Below the pieces are notes generated by a model, which saw only the letters and a program-made list of their open reading frames with translations, ran no database searches and had not been told where the DNA came from. A stretch of DNA of 64,000 bases, from NCBI GenBank assembly GCA_020466095.1, contig CM035808.1:68891957-68955956 (forward strand), read 5' to 3'. The first letter of the stretch is position 1. Each line of letters begins with the position of its first letter. The translations under genes and the position numbers were made by a program. Below, in pieces: positions 45,183 to 56,073 of this stretch. The stretch comes from Chlorops oryzae. Taxonomy: Eukaryota; Arthropoda; Insecta; Diptera; Chloropidae.

Positions 45183-45277
45183 GTAAGATAATTGGTCTCC
45201 CTGCAGGTGAGAAATATCGGAGTAGTCATAAAAAAATTTTTTCGTTGAATTGCTCTCCTCTTCATTTAGGTTTTTAT

Positions 45278-46018
45278 CTAATTTAATTGTTTCCGTTCCG
45301 CGTTTTCTTCTCTATTTATCTGATTTATTTTTGATATATCTAATTCATCGAACTCTGACCCTGGTTCGAAATCTAATTCAGTTTCCTCATTTATTTGTAC
45401 GGGTTCGCTAGTCGTATTCATTATTGGTTCATGGCTTTTGCCATTTTTTACCACTGTGAGTGTATTTCCTACGAAGACGTTTGGCATTTTTTCCTTTTTA
45501 TGGATCACTAGACTCCCTTCTAGCCCTTTAATACACACTTCCACTATTTTTGCTTCCCTAGCATTTATCGTAATTGACTCTGCAATACAAATCTTTTTGC
45601 TAGGCGTTGAAGTCAACAATGGTAGTGTTGCCATTCTTCCACCTAGATCAAAAACTACTTCCTTTTCCACACAATCTATGATTGATCTATTCCATAGTTC
45701 GTCCCTTCCTAAAAGTCCATCTGCCGGAATCTTGCTTCCTGCTGGCAATACTTGCAATTTAAACCTTAAATCTGGAATTTCGGAATGTGAAACTTCTGCT
45801 GTCCCTATACTATCAATTTTTTCTTCAAACACACCCACAAGATGACTTATCTCAGTTGTATTAATATTTAGGTCCTTGAGTGCTTCTATTTTAATTAAGC
45901 TCGTGTCAGAACCTATGTCCACTAACAAGGTAACTTTTTCATTTATAGCCTGTCTAGATGGAAGAACTACAAACGTGTCGTGTGAATGCTGCTTTCCTTT
46001 CACCAAGGTCCTTTTCAC
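45278..46018 (-). pseudogene. Errantivirus-like aspartic protease
   Basis: VTLLVDIGSDTSLI is the D-x-G-type active site, followed by GLLGRDELWNRSIID, the expected second protease block. It lies between the zinc-knuckle gag and the RT. The glutamate-rich C-terminal tail leads towards RT. The start codon of the mature unit is not defined. Confidence 0.8.
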
Positions 46019-46278
46019 AATGGGTAACTAATTTTTCTGTTGCATGCTTACTCTCTTCTCAAGCATGTATTTTGCTTATTAAAGGATCGCTGAAATGGAT
46101 TTTTTTCGAATTTTTATTCTTCAAACCCATTTCTTTTTTGCTCTCTGTCTTCAAATGGTGTTTACCTTTCTCGTCAAGGTAACTTTTATTTAAGTCTGAT
46201 ATCCCATATTCCTTTTTATCTAAGTTTTTATTAATGAGTTTTGGCCTTATTATTTCGTGTTTCATTTGGCGTTCCGAT

Positions 46279-46923
46279 CTAATAGCCTTGACCAGGCCGT
46301 TGGGAGTTTCCCTGTAAATTACAAAATCTCGCTATGTGGCCGTGCTGTGAGCATTTAAAGCATTGCATATTTCTAGGCCGTGCGTTTTGAGTCTTTTTCG
46401 ACTTGTTAGCAGTGTGTGTTTCGGCATTGGAATTGTTTTGTCTGCCTTCGCTGTTATTATTTTGAGCCCTGAATGGGTTGAAATGTTGTGGTGTGTTTGA
46501 ACTGAAGTATTGTGTTCTGTTTTGTGGTTGGGTGTCAGTTTGTTGGCCTCTTTGCCTAAGGGTGTCACAAAATTTATTCTTTACATGCCCTCTCAATTTG
46601 CATACGTTGCAAAATAATTTTTCAAGTCTTCCAAAACATTTATTCTCTGAATGTCCCTTTTTTCCACAGAATTTGCAAATTATGCTATCACGACTGCGTT
46701 TTTGTTCTGTTTTCCCGCATTTCGCTATTTGCTCATGTCCGTATTCGAAACATACATTGCAATAAGGAGTATTCCTTCTTTGCAGGCAAATATCGCGTGT
46801 ATGGCCCGCAATGTTGCAAAAAGAGCATAAAATTGTTTGTGCAGGTGTACTAATTTGACTTATAAAATTATTTGTATGAACATTTATATTTTCTGCCTGC
46901 AGCCCTTCTGCGTTTTCTGCCAA
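46279..46923 (-). pseudogene. Errantivirus-like gag nucleocapsid with five zinc knuckles
   Basis: Five CCHC-type knuckles are visible. CSFCNIAGHTRDIC starts at residue 33, CNVCFEYGHEQIAKC at 55, CKFCGKKGHSENKC at 83 and CNVCKLRGHVKNKFC at 105. CFKCSQHGHIARFC lies near the C-terminus. They should bind genomic RNA. Known insect errantivirus gags generally have no or few knuckles, so five is unusual. The frame is separated by a stop from the capsid part upstream. Confidence 0.85.
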
Positions 46924-46929
46924 TTTTAT

Positions 46930-47580
46930 TCAAAATGTGAGTGGTTTGTCTCTATGTCCTTCTAATCGGAGTTGCATGACCCGATCTTTTATACCGAAAA
47001 TGAATTTATTTTTGGCTAGCCTATTATATTCACTAAGAGCTGATACTGATTCTGAAGAATTCCATGTTTCTCTAATCAATTTTTCGGCTTCTTTCAGCAA
47101 GGCCGCGATCCTTTCCCCAAATGATGATGCTTTTTCATTTAAATATTCAGCACAGCTTTCTCTTTCAAATCTGATTGTGTCTAAACTTCTGTGCCTTAAA
47201 AAATTTTTCTTTATGAAATTTCCGAGTTCATCTAAACTGTTAAAATTTTTCTGGCTGGCTTTTATGTAAGCTGATCCCGATAGTCTTTGTTTAACGCATT
47301 TTATGGTGTCTTGCGCGGCCATGTTTTGTGTTATGATTTTTAGTAATTATAAGCCTGTGATGAATTTGTCTACTTCAGAGCTTAATTTTGGGTGTTCTTG
47401 GCCAGAAAAAATTGGCACTAGACTAACGACCTTTTTCATGACCTCATCTGCTGGAGTAGAGTTTGCCATTGTCACTGTTACTGTGGGTACTAATGAAACT
47501 CGGGTGGATGGTTGTTCTGTATTTTGAGCTGTAGGTTTTTGGGTGGTGACCTTCACGAGTTGTGTATTAAATTCTTCCAA
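46930..47580 (-). pseudogene. Errantivirus-like gag capsid region
   Basis: Two frames (47580-47347, 47322-46930) together resemble a Ty3/Gypsy capsid. They contain KKVVSLVPIFSGQEHPKLSS, then LGNFIKKNFLRHRSLDTIRF and RETWNSSESV. A break lies at about 47335. The sequence joins the nucleocapsid after a stop near 46926. Confidence 0.75.
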
Positions 47581-47714
47581 AAATGTTACCGGAGTTGTAT
47601 TTATTTCAACTGGTTTGTTTTGAGTTTTGTTTAAAAACTCTGTAGGGGCAACTGGTGCCAGTGGGGGGCCTGTGGTATTTGGTTTTTTGTGGTTGGGGAA
47701 TTTCCTGTTTGCTC

Positions 47715-48260
47715 TTAAGCGGGAAGCGATTGTTTTGTTATTGTTGGGCTTGGCATCGGTGAGGCAGTGTATACTGTCTTCAACTCCTTTTTTAAGTTTG
47801 TAATTTGATTTTTAAGTCTTTTTACCTCCTCTTCCCTTTCTCTAAGAACGGCCCTACCTTTTTCTAAGGTGTCCGTTAACCCTTGCCCTACCGCCTTTCT
47901 TAAGGCTTCCCGAAGAACGTCGTTTTCTTTTTCGGATTCCTCTGTTAGGGTGTTACTATGTTCTATTTGTTCTTTTAGCTTTTTACAACTTTTTGACAGG
48001 TATTTTACAGTTTTTTCTAAGTTGACTATTTTGTCTGTTTCGGCGTTTGTATTTACTGAATTTTTTACCTGATTTATTAAAAATATTGCCTCCTCTATTT
48101 GAGAAAATTGGCCTAGCACACGTTGATATTTAATTAACTGTAGAATTTCTTTGCTTAATTTTGACTCATGCAATAACTCTTTCGCTTCTTACAAAATTCT
48201 GCTGCTGTCAGCTTCTGATTGTGCGACCTTCTGTCTGAGACTTTCTAATTCTTCTTCCAT
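47715..48260 (-). pseudogene. Errantivirus-like gag N-terminus, coiled coil
   Basis: The ATG at 48260 (MEEELESLRQKVAQSEADSS) is followed after 23 codons by an in-frame TAA. The frame then stays open to 47715 with heptad-like L/I/V, K and E patterns (for example KEQIEHSNTLTEESEKEN and REREEEVKRLKNQITNLKKE). It is a long coiled coil, plausibly for gag assembly. A proline/threonine-rich linker (47714-47581) leads to the capsid. Confidence 0.7.
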
Positions 48261-48935
48261 AAGTTTAGAATGAACACGGAACAAGTCCGCTTAAAACACA
48301 TTTAAAAAAAAACGGACTTTTTGCAACAAAAATATTAATTCAAATTTGTTTTACTCACCATATTTATAGTTGATTGCTGCATATTGGTTCTTCCTTCTGT
48401 GACTTCCTGCTACCGTTGAATTTTACTTTTCACTTTAAAGGTATTAATTTGTGACTCTTTTAAATAATTCTTTGAAAAATGTTATTTGCGAGAATGTTCT
48501 AAACGTCTGAGTCGGTAGATCTTATGGACACGAGCTTTTGCTAATTCGGTTGATGATAACCACCTTTTTAAAACTTGCAAGGTTCCGCTTTAGCTTTGCA
48601 TTCGTTATTCCACACTTTCTACCGTACAGATGTATTCTTCTACTACAAGGATTAAAACTTTTTGAAGAAAAATCGGCAAGTTACGTTTAAAAACGTCTCT
48701 TGTCAATTTTGACTTGGTCTGAGCTATCTTATTTGTTTCTGCCGTATGACTTATGAATTTGAGTTTTGCTTCTTCGGATGATGATAACCACCTTTTTAAA
48801 ACCTGCAAGGTTCCGCTTCGGCTTAGTTCGTGTTTTCGTATGTCACACTACAAAAACCTTTAAGTATACTCTTTTTAAAGTTTTGAGCCTTGGTTCGTCT
48901 CCAACTGAAAGTCAGTCGAATCCCGGCTGCGCCAA
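48261..48935 (-). other. Errantivirus-like leader with direct repeats and primer site
   Basis: No gene. A 52-bp segment (ATGATAACCACCTTTTTAAA core) occurs at 48545-48596 and again at 48773-48824 with few changes. The primer site TGGCGCAGCCGGGATTCG lies on the minus strand at 48934-48917, next to the LTR. Confidence 0.75.
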
Positions 48936-49712
48936 TGTTGAAGTATTTTCCGCTGTATTCCCGGTTGAATACAACGTCTGAATACTTCAGTGCGAATAAA
49001 CAAAATGAAAGGACACCAAATAAGTTATTTTCAAATCTCTTATTAAGCTAAAGTCCTTATTGTCTTTTCACAAATTAGAACCGTATAGTCTCCTAACTGA
49101 CACTCGAAACTTCCCTAAATTCTTACAACACTAAGATCCACACTCTTCCGCTTTTGCCACTGTTGCGTACATACGTAAGAGTTGAGATCTCGCAAACTGC
49201 TTCTCGCTAAGTCCTTTTCTCATTCTCGATCGTTGTCTTTTATAACACAAAAGTGTCAATGCTGCATAGTCGATTTCCCAATCAATGCTAGTTGAATATT
49301 GCGTAGTTGCAGGTAGAACTTTCCAGAATTGACCTGCGTGTACCATCAATTTGCTGTTGTTGTTGTTGTGCTCGGCTTAAATTTGCCGACTTGCATTCTA
49401 AACTCAAACAGTTTCAATAGTTCTTATTCTCGAATTTCCTTGTATATGGAAATTCGCTTACGACGTTGGCTTACGATTTGCTGTTGTTGTTGTTGTTGTG
49501 CCCATTCACCGTTCCCGTCGTGTGCTAAAAGTGCTCGAGTTACAGTTTCGGTCTTGCAGTACGGTGCGGTTGTCTTTGTTGTTGTTGACCGTTGCTTGGG
49601 CTGGACATTTAGCTTGCTCATGAGTTTGTTGCTGTTTCGTTAATGCTGCACTTTTGAGGTGACCAACGGTAAAAATGTTAAATGCTCGTGAGTCAAGTGT
49701 TGACTCACAACA
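48936..49712 (-). repeat. Errantivirus-like 5' LTR
   Basis: The 777-bp partner of 36163-36941. High identity suggests modest age. The right end CTCACAACA abuts int3 gag at 49713. Confidence 0.92.
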
Positions 49713-50400
49713 CCAGCTAATTATGAGAATTTATTATGGACAGAAATAAGGCGTAGAACACAAGGAGCAGAGGAGTCAATAGGAGTTTATGTGTCAGTGA
49801 TGAAAAATTTATTTAGGAGATTTAAATATGGAGTCCCGAAAGAGCAGATGCTAGGAATAATAAGGGAAAAATTAGCACCATTTTACCAGGCACAAATTGG
49901 ATTGGCGGAGCCAAAATCTTTGCTAGAGTTAGTTCAACTTGGTAGCAAAATTGATAGTTTAAAGCCTCAGTGGAATTTTATGTGCCACCGCCAAACCACA
50001 AAAATAAAGCGCTCTTAGAGCCGGATTTGGCGTACGTATGCGCGGTGGAGGACGTAGCACTAGTTAACAGTCAGAGCACGGATTCGGATAGTAGGGGAAA
50101 GATTTATGCGTCTGGAAATCAAACAGGAGTTAGATGTTATAATTGTAAGAAAATAGGACATGTGTCAGCTAATTGTCCCGATAGGAAATGTTACGGGTGT
50201 GGCAGAAAATGCGAAACTAGGCGTACTTGTCCTCATTGTAAAAATATTCAGTCGAATTCAAGTCAAACAAAATAATCAGGCTAGGGCGTCAGGAAGTTAC
50301 CAGAATAGGCAAAATGATAATGGTACCAATTCGGCTTCTACTTTGGAAGCGTCGGGAAACGACAGTGGAACTCCTGGGGTCGCAGGACAGGAGTCCCAAT
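49713..50400 (+). pseudogene. int3 gag, 3' part
   Basis: It resumes at AGCTAATTATGAG, the equivalent of int2 27630. It includes CYNCKKIGHVSANC and CYGCGRKCETRRTCPHC. Frameshifts occur at about 49960 and 50272. It is more diverged from int1 and int2 than they are from each other. Confidence 0.85.
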
Positions 50401-50413
50401 AAATAAGGATAGG

Positions 50414-50974
50414 TTGCCTGCGAACAACCAGCTGGCTTATGTAGGGGTATTTAACCACATCACGAATAGGAATGAAGAAAATAGTAATTTCATCGTAGGA
50501 GCAACAGAAGTAGACAAGAGACCGTTCTTGAATGTGAAAATTTCTGGCACAGTGGTAAGGGCATTATTGGATTTAGGAGCGACGCGTACAATTATAAGTT
50601 TAGAATTGTGGAAACGCATTCATCTTCAGACTAATAGGGATATAGAGGTTTCAACCATGAAGATAGCCTTAGCCGATGGGAAAATAATAAATACAATAGG
50701 ACAAATTACTTTAAATATAGAAATAGAAAGGAAATCTCTTGCTATTAAGTGTCTAGTATTAGAATTCTTGCCTCAAGAGTTGATTCTTGGAACAGATTTT
50801 TGGATTAAAGCCGATATTATACTGGATATAGCCAGGAATGAATGGAGGTTTTCGGAGCAAGCAGAAGTGGCTACCCTTAATACGATTATAGGGCACCCTG
50901 AGTTGAACATTAGGGAAAAGGAGGCACTTGAACAGATTATTTCTAACGAATTTAGGGAAATATCGAATGGTTAA
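50414..50974 (+). pseudogene. int3 protease with altered active site
   Basis: It is homologous to 21798-22358, but the active site reads LLDLGATRTI instead of LLDSGATRTI. It ends at the same TAA after REISNG. Confidence 0.85.
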
Positions 50975-50975
50975 G

Positions 50976-53550
50976 GTTGTACCCATTTAGTAGAACACAA
51001 AATTAGGGTGAACCCGAATGTAGAACCAGTAAAACAGCGTTATTATCCCGTTTCGCCGGTAATACAGAAATTAATGGATAAGGAGGTGGCAGATATGTTG
51101 GAAAAAGGAGTAATTGAAAATTCTCACAGCATGTGGGCTTCACCGGTAGTAATGGTGAACAAATCGGATAATACCTAAAGGTTTTGTGTGGATTATAGGG
51201 TGTTGAATAAAGTAACAGAGAAAGATAGTTATCCACTACCATACATTTCAGCTACACTAGATAAATTAAAAGACGCTAAATTTTTATCAAGCTTAGATAT
51301 TAAATCGGCATACTGGCAAATTCCAGTCGGAGAGAATTCCAGAGCTTACACTGCTTTTTCTGTGCCCGAACGAGGGCTATTTTAATTTAAAAGAATGCCA
51401 TTTGGTCTGCACAATGCTCCGGCAACATGGCAGCGATTCATCAATAGTCTTTTCGAGGCAAATTTAGAGTCAAATGTTCTGGTCTATTTAGATGACATTA
51501 TTATTGTGACCAATAATTTTGAACGGCACCTGGAAATATTAAAAGCAGTGTTAAAACGACTAAGGGACGCCGGGTTACAATTAAATAGACAAAAATGTCA
51601 TTTTGGCTTACCTCAACTAAAATATTTAGGGTAAATAGTCAACAAAGATGGGCTTCATGTAGATCCAGGGAAGGTGGAAGCGATGCGTCAAATTCCAACA
51701 CCCAGAAATGTGAAAGAGGTTTGAGCATTCATTGGTACAGTTTCGTGGTATAGACGTTTTATTCCAAATTTTGCACAACTTTAACAGCCATTAACAGAGC
51801 TATTAAAGAAAAATAGGAAATTTAGATGGGAACAAGAGTGTGAAGATAGTTTTGCAAATGCAAAAAATGCTTGGTATCAGCACCGGTACTTACGTGTCCG
51901 GATTTTGAACGTCCATTTACGATTCAAACCGATGCCTCCGATTTCGGAATAGGAGCTGTATTAACACAGCACTTCGAGGAGGGAGAAAAGGTTATTTCGT
52001 ATTTAAGTCGATCGCTAACAAAATGTGAGAGAAATTACTCCACAACAGAAAAGGAATGTTTAGCAGTACTATGGGCAGTGGAGAAGTTAAGATCCTATAT
52101 AGAAGGCAGTAAGTTTACAGTTATAACAGACCATTATTCTTTAAAATGGCTGAATAATTTAAAAGATCCGTGTGGAAGATTGGCAAGATGGGCCCTAAAG
52201 CTACAACAATATGATTTCGAAATAATTCATAGGAAAGGGAAAGATAATGTAGTATCGGACATGTTGTCTAGGAGCGTACCAATAATAGCCAAAATGCAAT
52301 CCGAAAGGAGGGAGGAGACGTGGATAAGCAGAATGCGGAAGCGCGTAGAGGCTCAACCTTAACTTTTTCCAAAGTGGCGCATAGTAGGAAATGAATTTTT
52401 CAAGTATATTAAAAATAATCTAAATTTTTTATTTGATGAGGCATTCTGTTGGAAGAGAGTTACAGGCAATGAGGAAAGGAAGGAAATATTATTGATACGT
52501 AATGACCACCCATTAAGTGGTCATATGGGGGTTAAGAAAACTTTAGCACGAATAGCCGAAAAATATTATTGGCCAAAAATGAAGCGCGATGTGGTTAAAT
52601 ATGTGAGGGAGTGTCAAGTGTGTCAAGCGGTCAAGCCTGATAATAGGAAGCCAGCGGGGTGCATGGTGGAACGGTCTACTGATCTTGAACCGTGGCAGAT
52701 GATTTGTGTAGATCTGATTGGGCCTTTAGTAAGGAAAAACCAGGGAAATTCTTATATTTTAACAGTCGTAGATTACTTTACCAAATTTCCATTATTTTTT
52801 GCGTTAAGAACGGCTAAGGCTAAAGCTATCTGTAGATGCTTAAAAAAAGATGTTTTTTTTTTATCTGGAGTACCAGAATCCATTGTCTGTGACAACGGGC
52901 CTCAATTTAAAAGTAGAGAGTTAGAGTCACTATGCGAAAAATATGGAGTTCACTTGAGATTCACGGCACACTATCACCCACAAGCAAATCCCACTGAAAG
53001 GATAAATCAAATTATAAAAGCTTCTTTCAGGGCATATGTCTCGGAAAACCAACGAACCTGGGACACCACTTTGGCGAAAATTGGATGCTGCATTAGAACA
53101 GCACAACATGAAGTCCTAAGGACGTCCTCATATTTTGTGAATTTCGGGCGTAACATGGCTATCTGTGGACAAAGAGATTATCAGCGACAGATGATATTCT
53201 GACGGAGAGACGGTGAGAGAAGGGTAGATGCGCTGAAAGGGTTAAGGGAACATGTAAAAGTAAAGTTAAAATAAGCCAGTGCAAAAGCAGCGTATACTTA
53301 CAACCTTAGGAGAAGAGACGAACAGTTTTTAGAGAACGAGTTAGTTTGGCGTAGGAATTTTGCTCTATCGGATGCCGCTTCATATTTTTCAGCGAAATTA
53401 GCTCCAAAATTCTTAGGTCCATATCGAATTCGAAAGAAGCTGTCAGGGTGGACATATCCACTTCAAGATGTAGATGGCAATGATAAGGGAGTTTAGAACG
53501 TGCAGGATTTGAAGCGATTTCAGAGCAATCGCCAAGTGGTTAACGGCTAG
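50976..53550 (+). pseudogene. int3 RT-RNase H-integrase
   Basis: RT (51188-51634) has YLDDII, with a TAA after RGLF. RNase H (51871-52362) is open and reads DFGIGAVLTQHF where int1 and int2 have a stop. Integrase (52492-53202) is open through HPLSGHMGVKKT, VDLIGP, VCDNGPQFKS and HYHPQANPTERINQ, so the catalytic Asp/Asp/Glu set is legible. This copy is closest to a functional integrase. The stops after KYLG and in KEV*AF are shared with the other copies. Confidence 0.9.
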
Positions 53551-53819
53551 TAGTCACTCGCTAGAATGGGGAAAAAAAATTTCAAAAAAAAAAAAACAAA
53601 AACAAAAAAAAACCAAAAAAAAACAAAAAAAATATAAACAAAATATAAAAGGAAAAAAAACCTTATCAATATTTAGTATGGAGGCGTATTTTAATATTTG
53701 GATTTTTTTTTAGTTACAACGCTGGGCCATCGCTGTCGATCCTTCGACAATTTTTTTCCCTTTGCAATAACGTCCGATGTTGTTTGGCTAGCAAACAACT
53801 TCATAGGAGGAAGAGGTGG

Positions 53820-55242
53820 TTATGGGCTCATTTTTTTTTTAAACAGCAGCCAGCTGAAAAGGGAGAAATATGAACATGCATACATACATATAGTCGCGCA
53901 TACGGTCCAGCTGAACGGGCGAACATAGCTAAAAGAAGAAAACAAAACAATTTAGAGCTAAGATCAGCCTTGTTTACCAATCACTTACCTTTGAGGATGG
54001 AGTTTCATTTTTATTATTTTATTATTTATTTATTTATCTTGATATTTTAGGTGATAGAAGGTTTTTTTATTTATTTTTATTTATATTTAGTTTATTCCAC
54101 TACAGAATATGCTGTACACAATTTCTGTCTTTTCTAGGTTAATGTCATTTTCAATTCTTTCCTTTGACATTCTCTCTCTCTCTTTCTCTCTCTCGATCTT
54201 CGAAAGTGTTGCATCTCTGCGAAAGCTTTCGAAGATAAGGAGGGGGGACACGAAAAGTAACACATACAAAGAGTAGATGTTTTCAGGATGAAATAACATA
54301 ATATAAATTAAAAAATTATAAGCAGCGGTAGCCAATGACCTATTCATTAGCCAAATGAACAAACAGCTGATTAGAAGTAAACTACTGCGAGAGCGTCTCA
54401 AGAAGTGTGAGAAGCCATCGCAGTGGAAATTTTAACAAGAACAAGAGAAAGATCGAAAGGTTTAGATCGTTGCTTTTGAACATTTCTTCACGCTTATACT
54501 GATACCATTCAACAGCCAAATAAAAGCGTAAAGCCATAACTTTGTGTCTTGGGCATGGTTATCAATGTATGAACCCTAATGTATTGAGATGTAATTGTAA
54601 GCAACACCAAGAAAATCGGTGTTATGGTTTTCGCGGGAGTTGCACTGATTCGTTATGTCTAAGGGAGGCGTTCGGGGAAATGAGGTTACAATGAGGTAAA
54701 GCTTTTAGCCTAATTATTATTAAAAAGGTGTTTAGGGAAGAGTGAAAGTTAGTTAGTTTTCGAACTGTGTTTAGAAGTGTTGAAAAGTGAAAGTGGATCA
54801 GAGTCAGTGAAGAATAGTGAATTCGAGTTAAAAAATTATATCAGGAGAGTTTTATTTGATTTGGTGGAATTTTTATTTAATAGTTTTCAATTTATGAATT
54901 TATAATTCTTTTTGTGTTTCTCTTCCAAATTCAATTGGTTTATTTAATCCAAGTGTTACCGTTGTTAATTTATTTTCTTCTATTCTATCGTGCCGAGCCC
55001 GTCTTTGGGTTAATTATAGACAAACCATTTCGGTTGTGTCGGATTCCGTGGGAATCTAGCGTGTGAGCCTATTTCATTTATTTTCCGGCTCCAACTCGAG
55101 GCACCCTTCCAAACAGGGATTTTGTGGTCTACACGGGGCTCCAGCTTGTACCAAGTTTAAGCCCCCACCCCGTCGCCTTTGAGAAAGCGGGAATTTATTG
55201 TTGTTTCATCCGTCGCTAGTTTGTGGCGGAATAGATGCAACA
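53820..55242 (+). repeat. LTR4 of the Gypsy array
   Basis: It matches LTR1 and LTR3. Its first bases are eroded (about five bases AGTTG lost at the junction with the purine tract). It ends GATGCAACA, without a primer site, and then AAGT. Confidence 0.9.
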
Positions 55243-55246
55243 AAGT
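55243..55246. other. Target-site duplication AAGT, right side of the array
   Basis: It is the same 4 bp as at 18486-18489. Confidence 0.8.
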
Positions 55247-55587
55247 GGCAAAAAAAGCTGATTTTATTTCAAGGTTTGGAAAAGTTTGAATTTGTTTGCT
55301 TCTTTCCCTTGCTTCCAAAAAATTTAACGTTAGCAATATGATGGTATATAAGAAAAAATTTTTCAACAATAAAGACAGAATAATATTGACAACTGAAAAG
55401 TAAAGATTTATTATTTTCGAATTTGATTCTAGTTCAAGTGCTAGTAATCAATCCCAACGAGAGACCATAGCTCAAGTGCTATTGATCTCCTTCACTTAAT
55501 TGTGAACAATTTAATCTCATAAAACAACGATAGGTCGTAGTACATGCACTATGGGCCTAATACCATCTAAGGTGGTAAAATTAATCA
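55247..55587 (+). repeat. BEL3 5' LTR (right part)
   Basis: It ends in CA directly before the primer site and holds a TATA-like box at about 55344-55351. Its left end is probably cut off by the Gypsy array. Confidence 0.55.
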
Positions 55588-55696
55588 TTGGTGACCCCGA
55601 CAGATCTTGTTATCCTTCTTAACGCGGAAACTTTCAATTCGTATCTTAGGGCATTAGGACAGTTCGCCACGAATTAAATCTCGTTTACTGAAAACG

Positions 55697-55995
55697 TAGG
55701 CGTTCGGTGTCACAAGGACACATTTCGTTAAAATTTAGGCGTTCGGTGTCGCGAGGACACACTCTCAACATTAACGCGTTCGGTGTCACAAGGACACACT
55801 CCGTTAAAATTAAGGCGTTCGGTGTCGCGAGGACACACTCTCAACATTAAGGCGTTCGGTGTCACAAGGACACACTCCGTTAATATTTGGGCGTTTGGTG
55901 TCACAAGGACACACTCTGTTAACATCGGGGCGTTCGGTGTCGCGAGGATACACTCTCAACATTTAGGCGTTCGGTGTCACAAGGACACACTCTAA
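55697..55995 (+). repeat. Eight-unit hairpin minisatellite in the BEL3 leader
   Basis: Units of 36-39 bp start GGCGTTCGGTGTC. Two variants alternate: A (GTGTCACAAGGACAC) and B (GTGTCGCGAGGACAC), in order A B A B A A B A. Each contains GTGTC and GACAC separated by five bases, able to form a stem-loop in the RNA. It lies between the primer site and gag. Confidence 0.92.
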
Positions 55996-56073
55996 TCAAC
56001 AAATTTGGATACTTGGCGAATAAAAAGCACTAGCTTTCATCGTGAAACAATCAAGAGAAAGTAAGCTTCAGCC

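Larger units (their letters stand above)
36163..49712 (-). mobile_element. Large errantivirus-like Gypsy element with env, PTP and Ulp1-like genes
   Basis: Two LTRs of 779 and 777 bp (36163-36941, 48936-49712) enclose about 12 kb (10.7 kb without the mariner). On the minus strand the order is primer site, gag, protease, RT/RNase H/integrase, PTP domain, env, C48 protease, purine tract. The primer site TGGCGCAGCCGGGATTCG resembles that of tRNA-Ser-primed Gypsy/17.6-type elements. F-type env genes mark errantiviruses. The two enzyme genes are extra. Several stops and frameshifts show it is inactive. It sits in int3 with a gag deletion and without a clear TSD. Confidence 0.88.
18490..55242 (+). 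mobile_element. Tandem array of three Gypsy elements sharing four LTRs
   Basis: The order is LTR1 (18490-19918), int1, LTR2 (25163-26423), int2, LTR3 (34016-35567), int3, LTR4 (53820-55242). The LTRs are TGTTATGGGCT...GCAACA, each of about 1.3-1.55 kb. LTR1-3 are followed by a TTGGCGCCCAACG primer site. The purine tract AGGAGGAGGAGGTGGAG precedes LTR2 and LTR3. Only the outer ends carry the AAGT duplication. Long LTRs, this primer site and the gag style suggest the Osvaldo/Ulysses group. int1 and int2 are nearly identical; int3 is more diverged. Confidence 0.92.

Noticed and set aside
55697..55995. CRISPR array
   Set aside because: Units are head-to-tail without unique spacers, and the setting is a retrotransposon leader in an animal genome.
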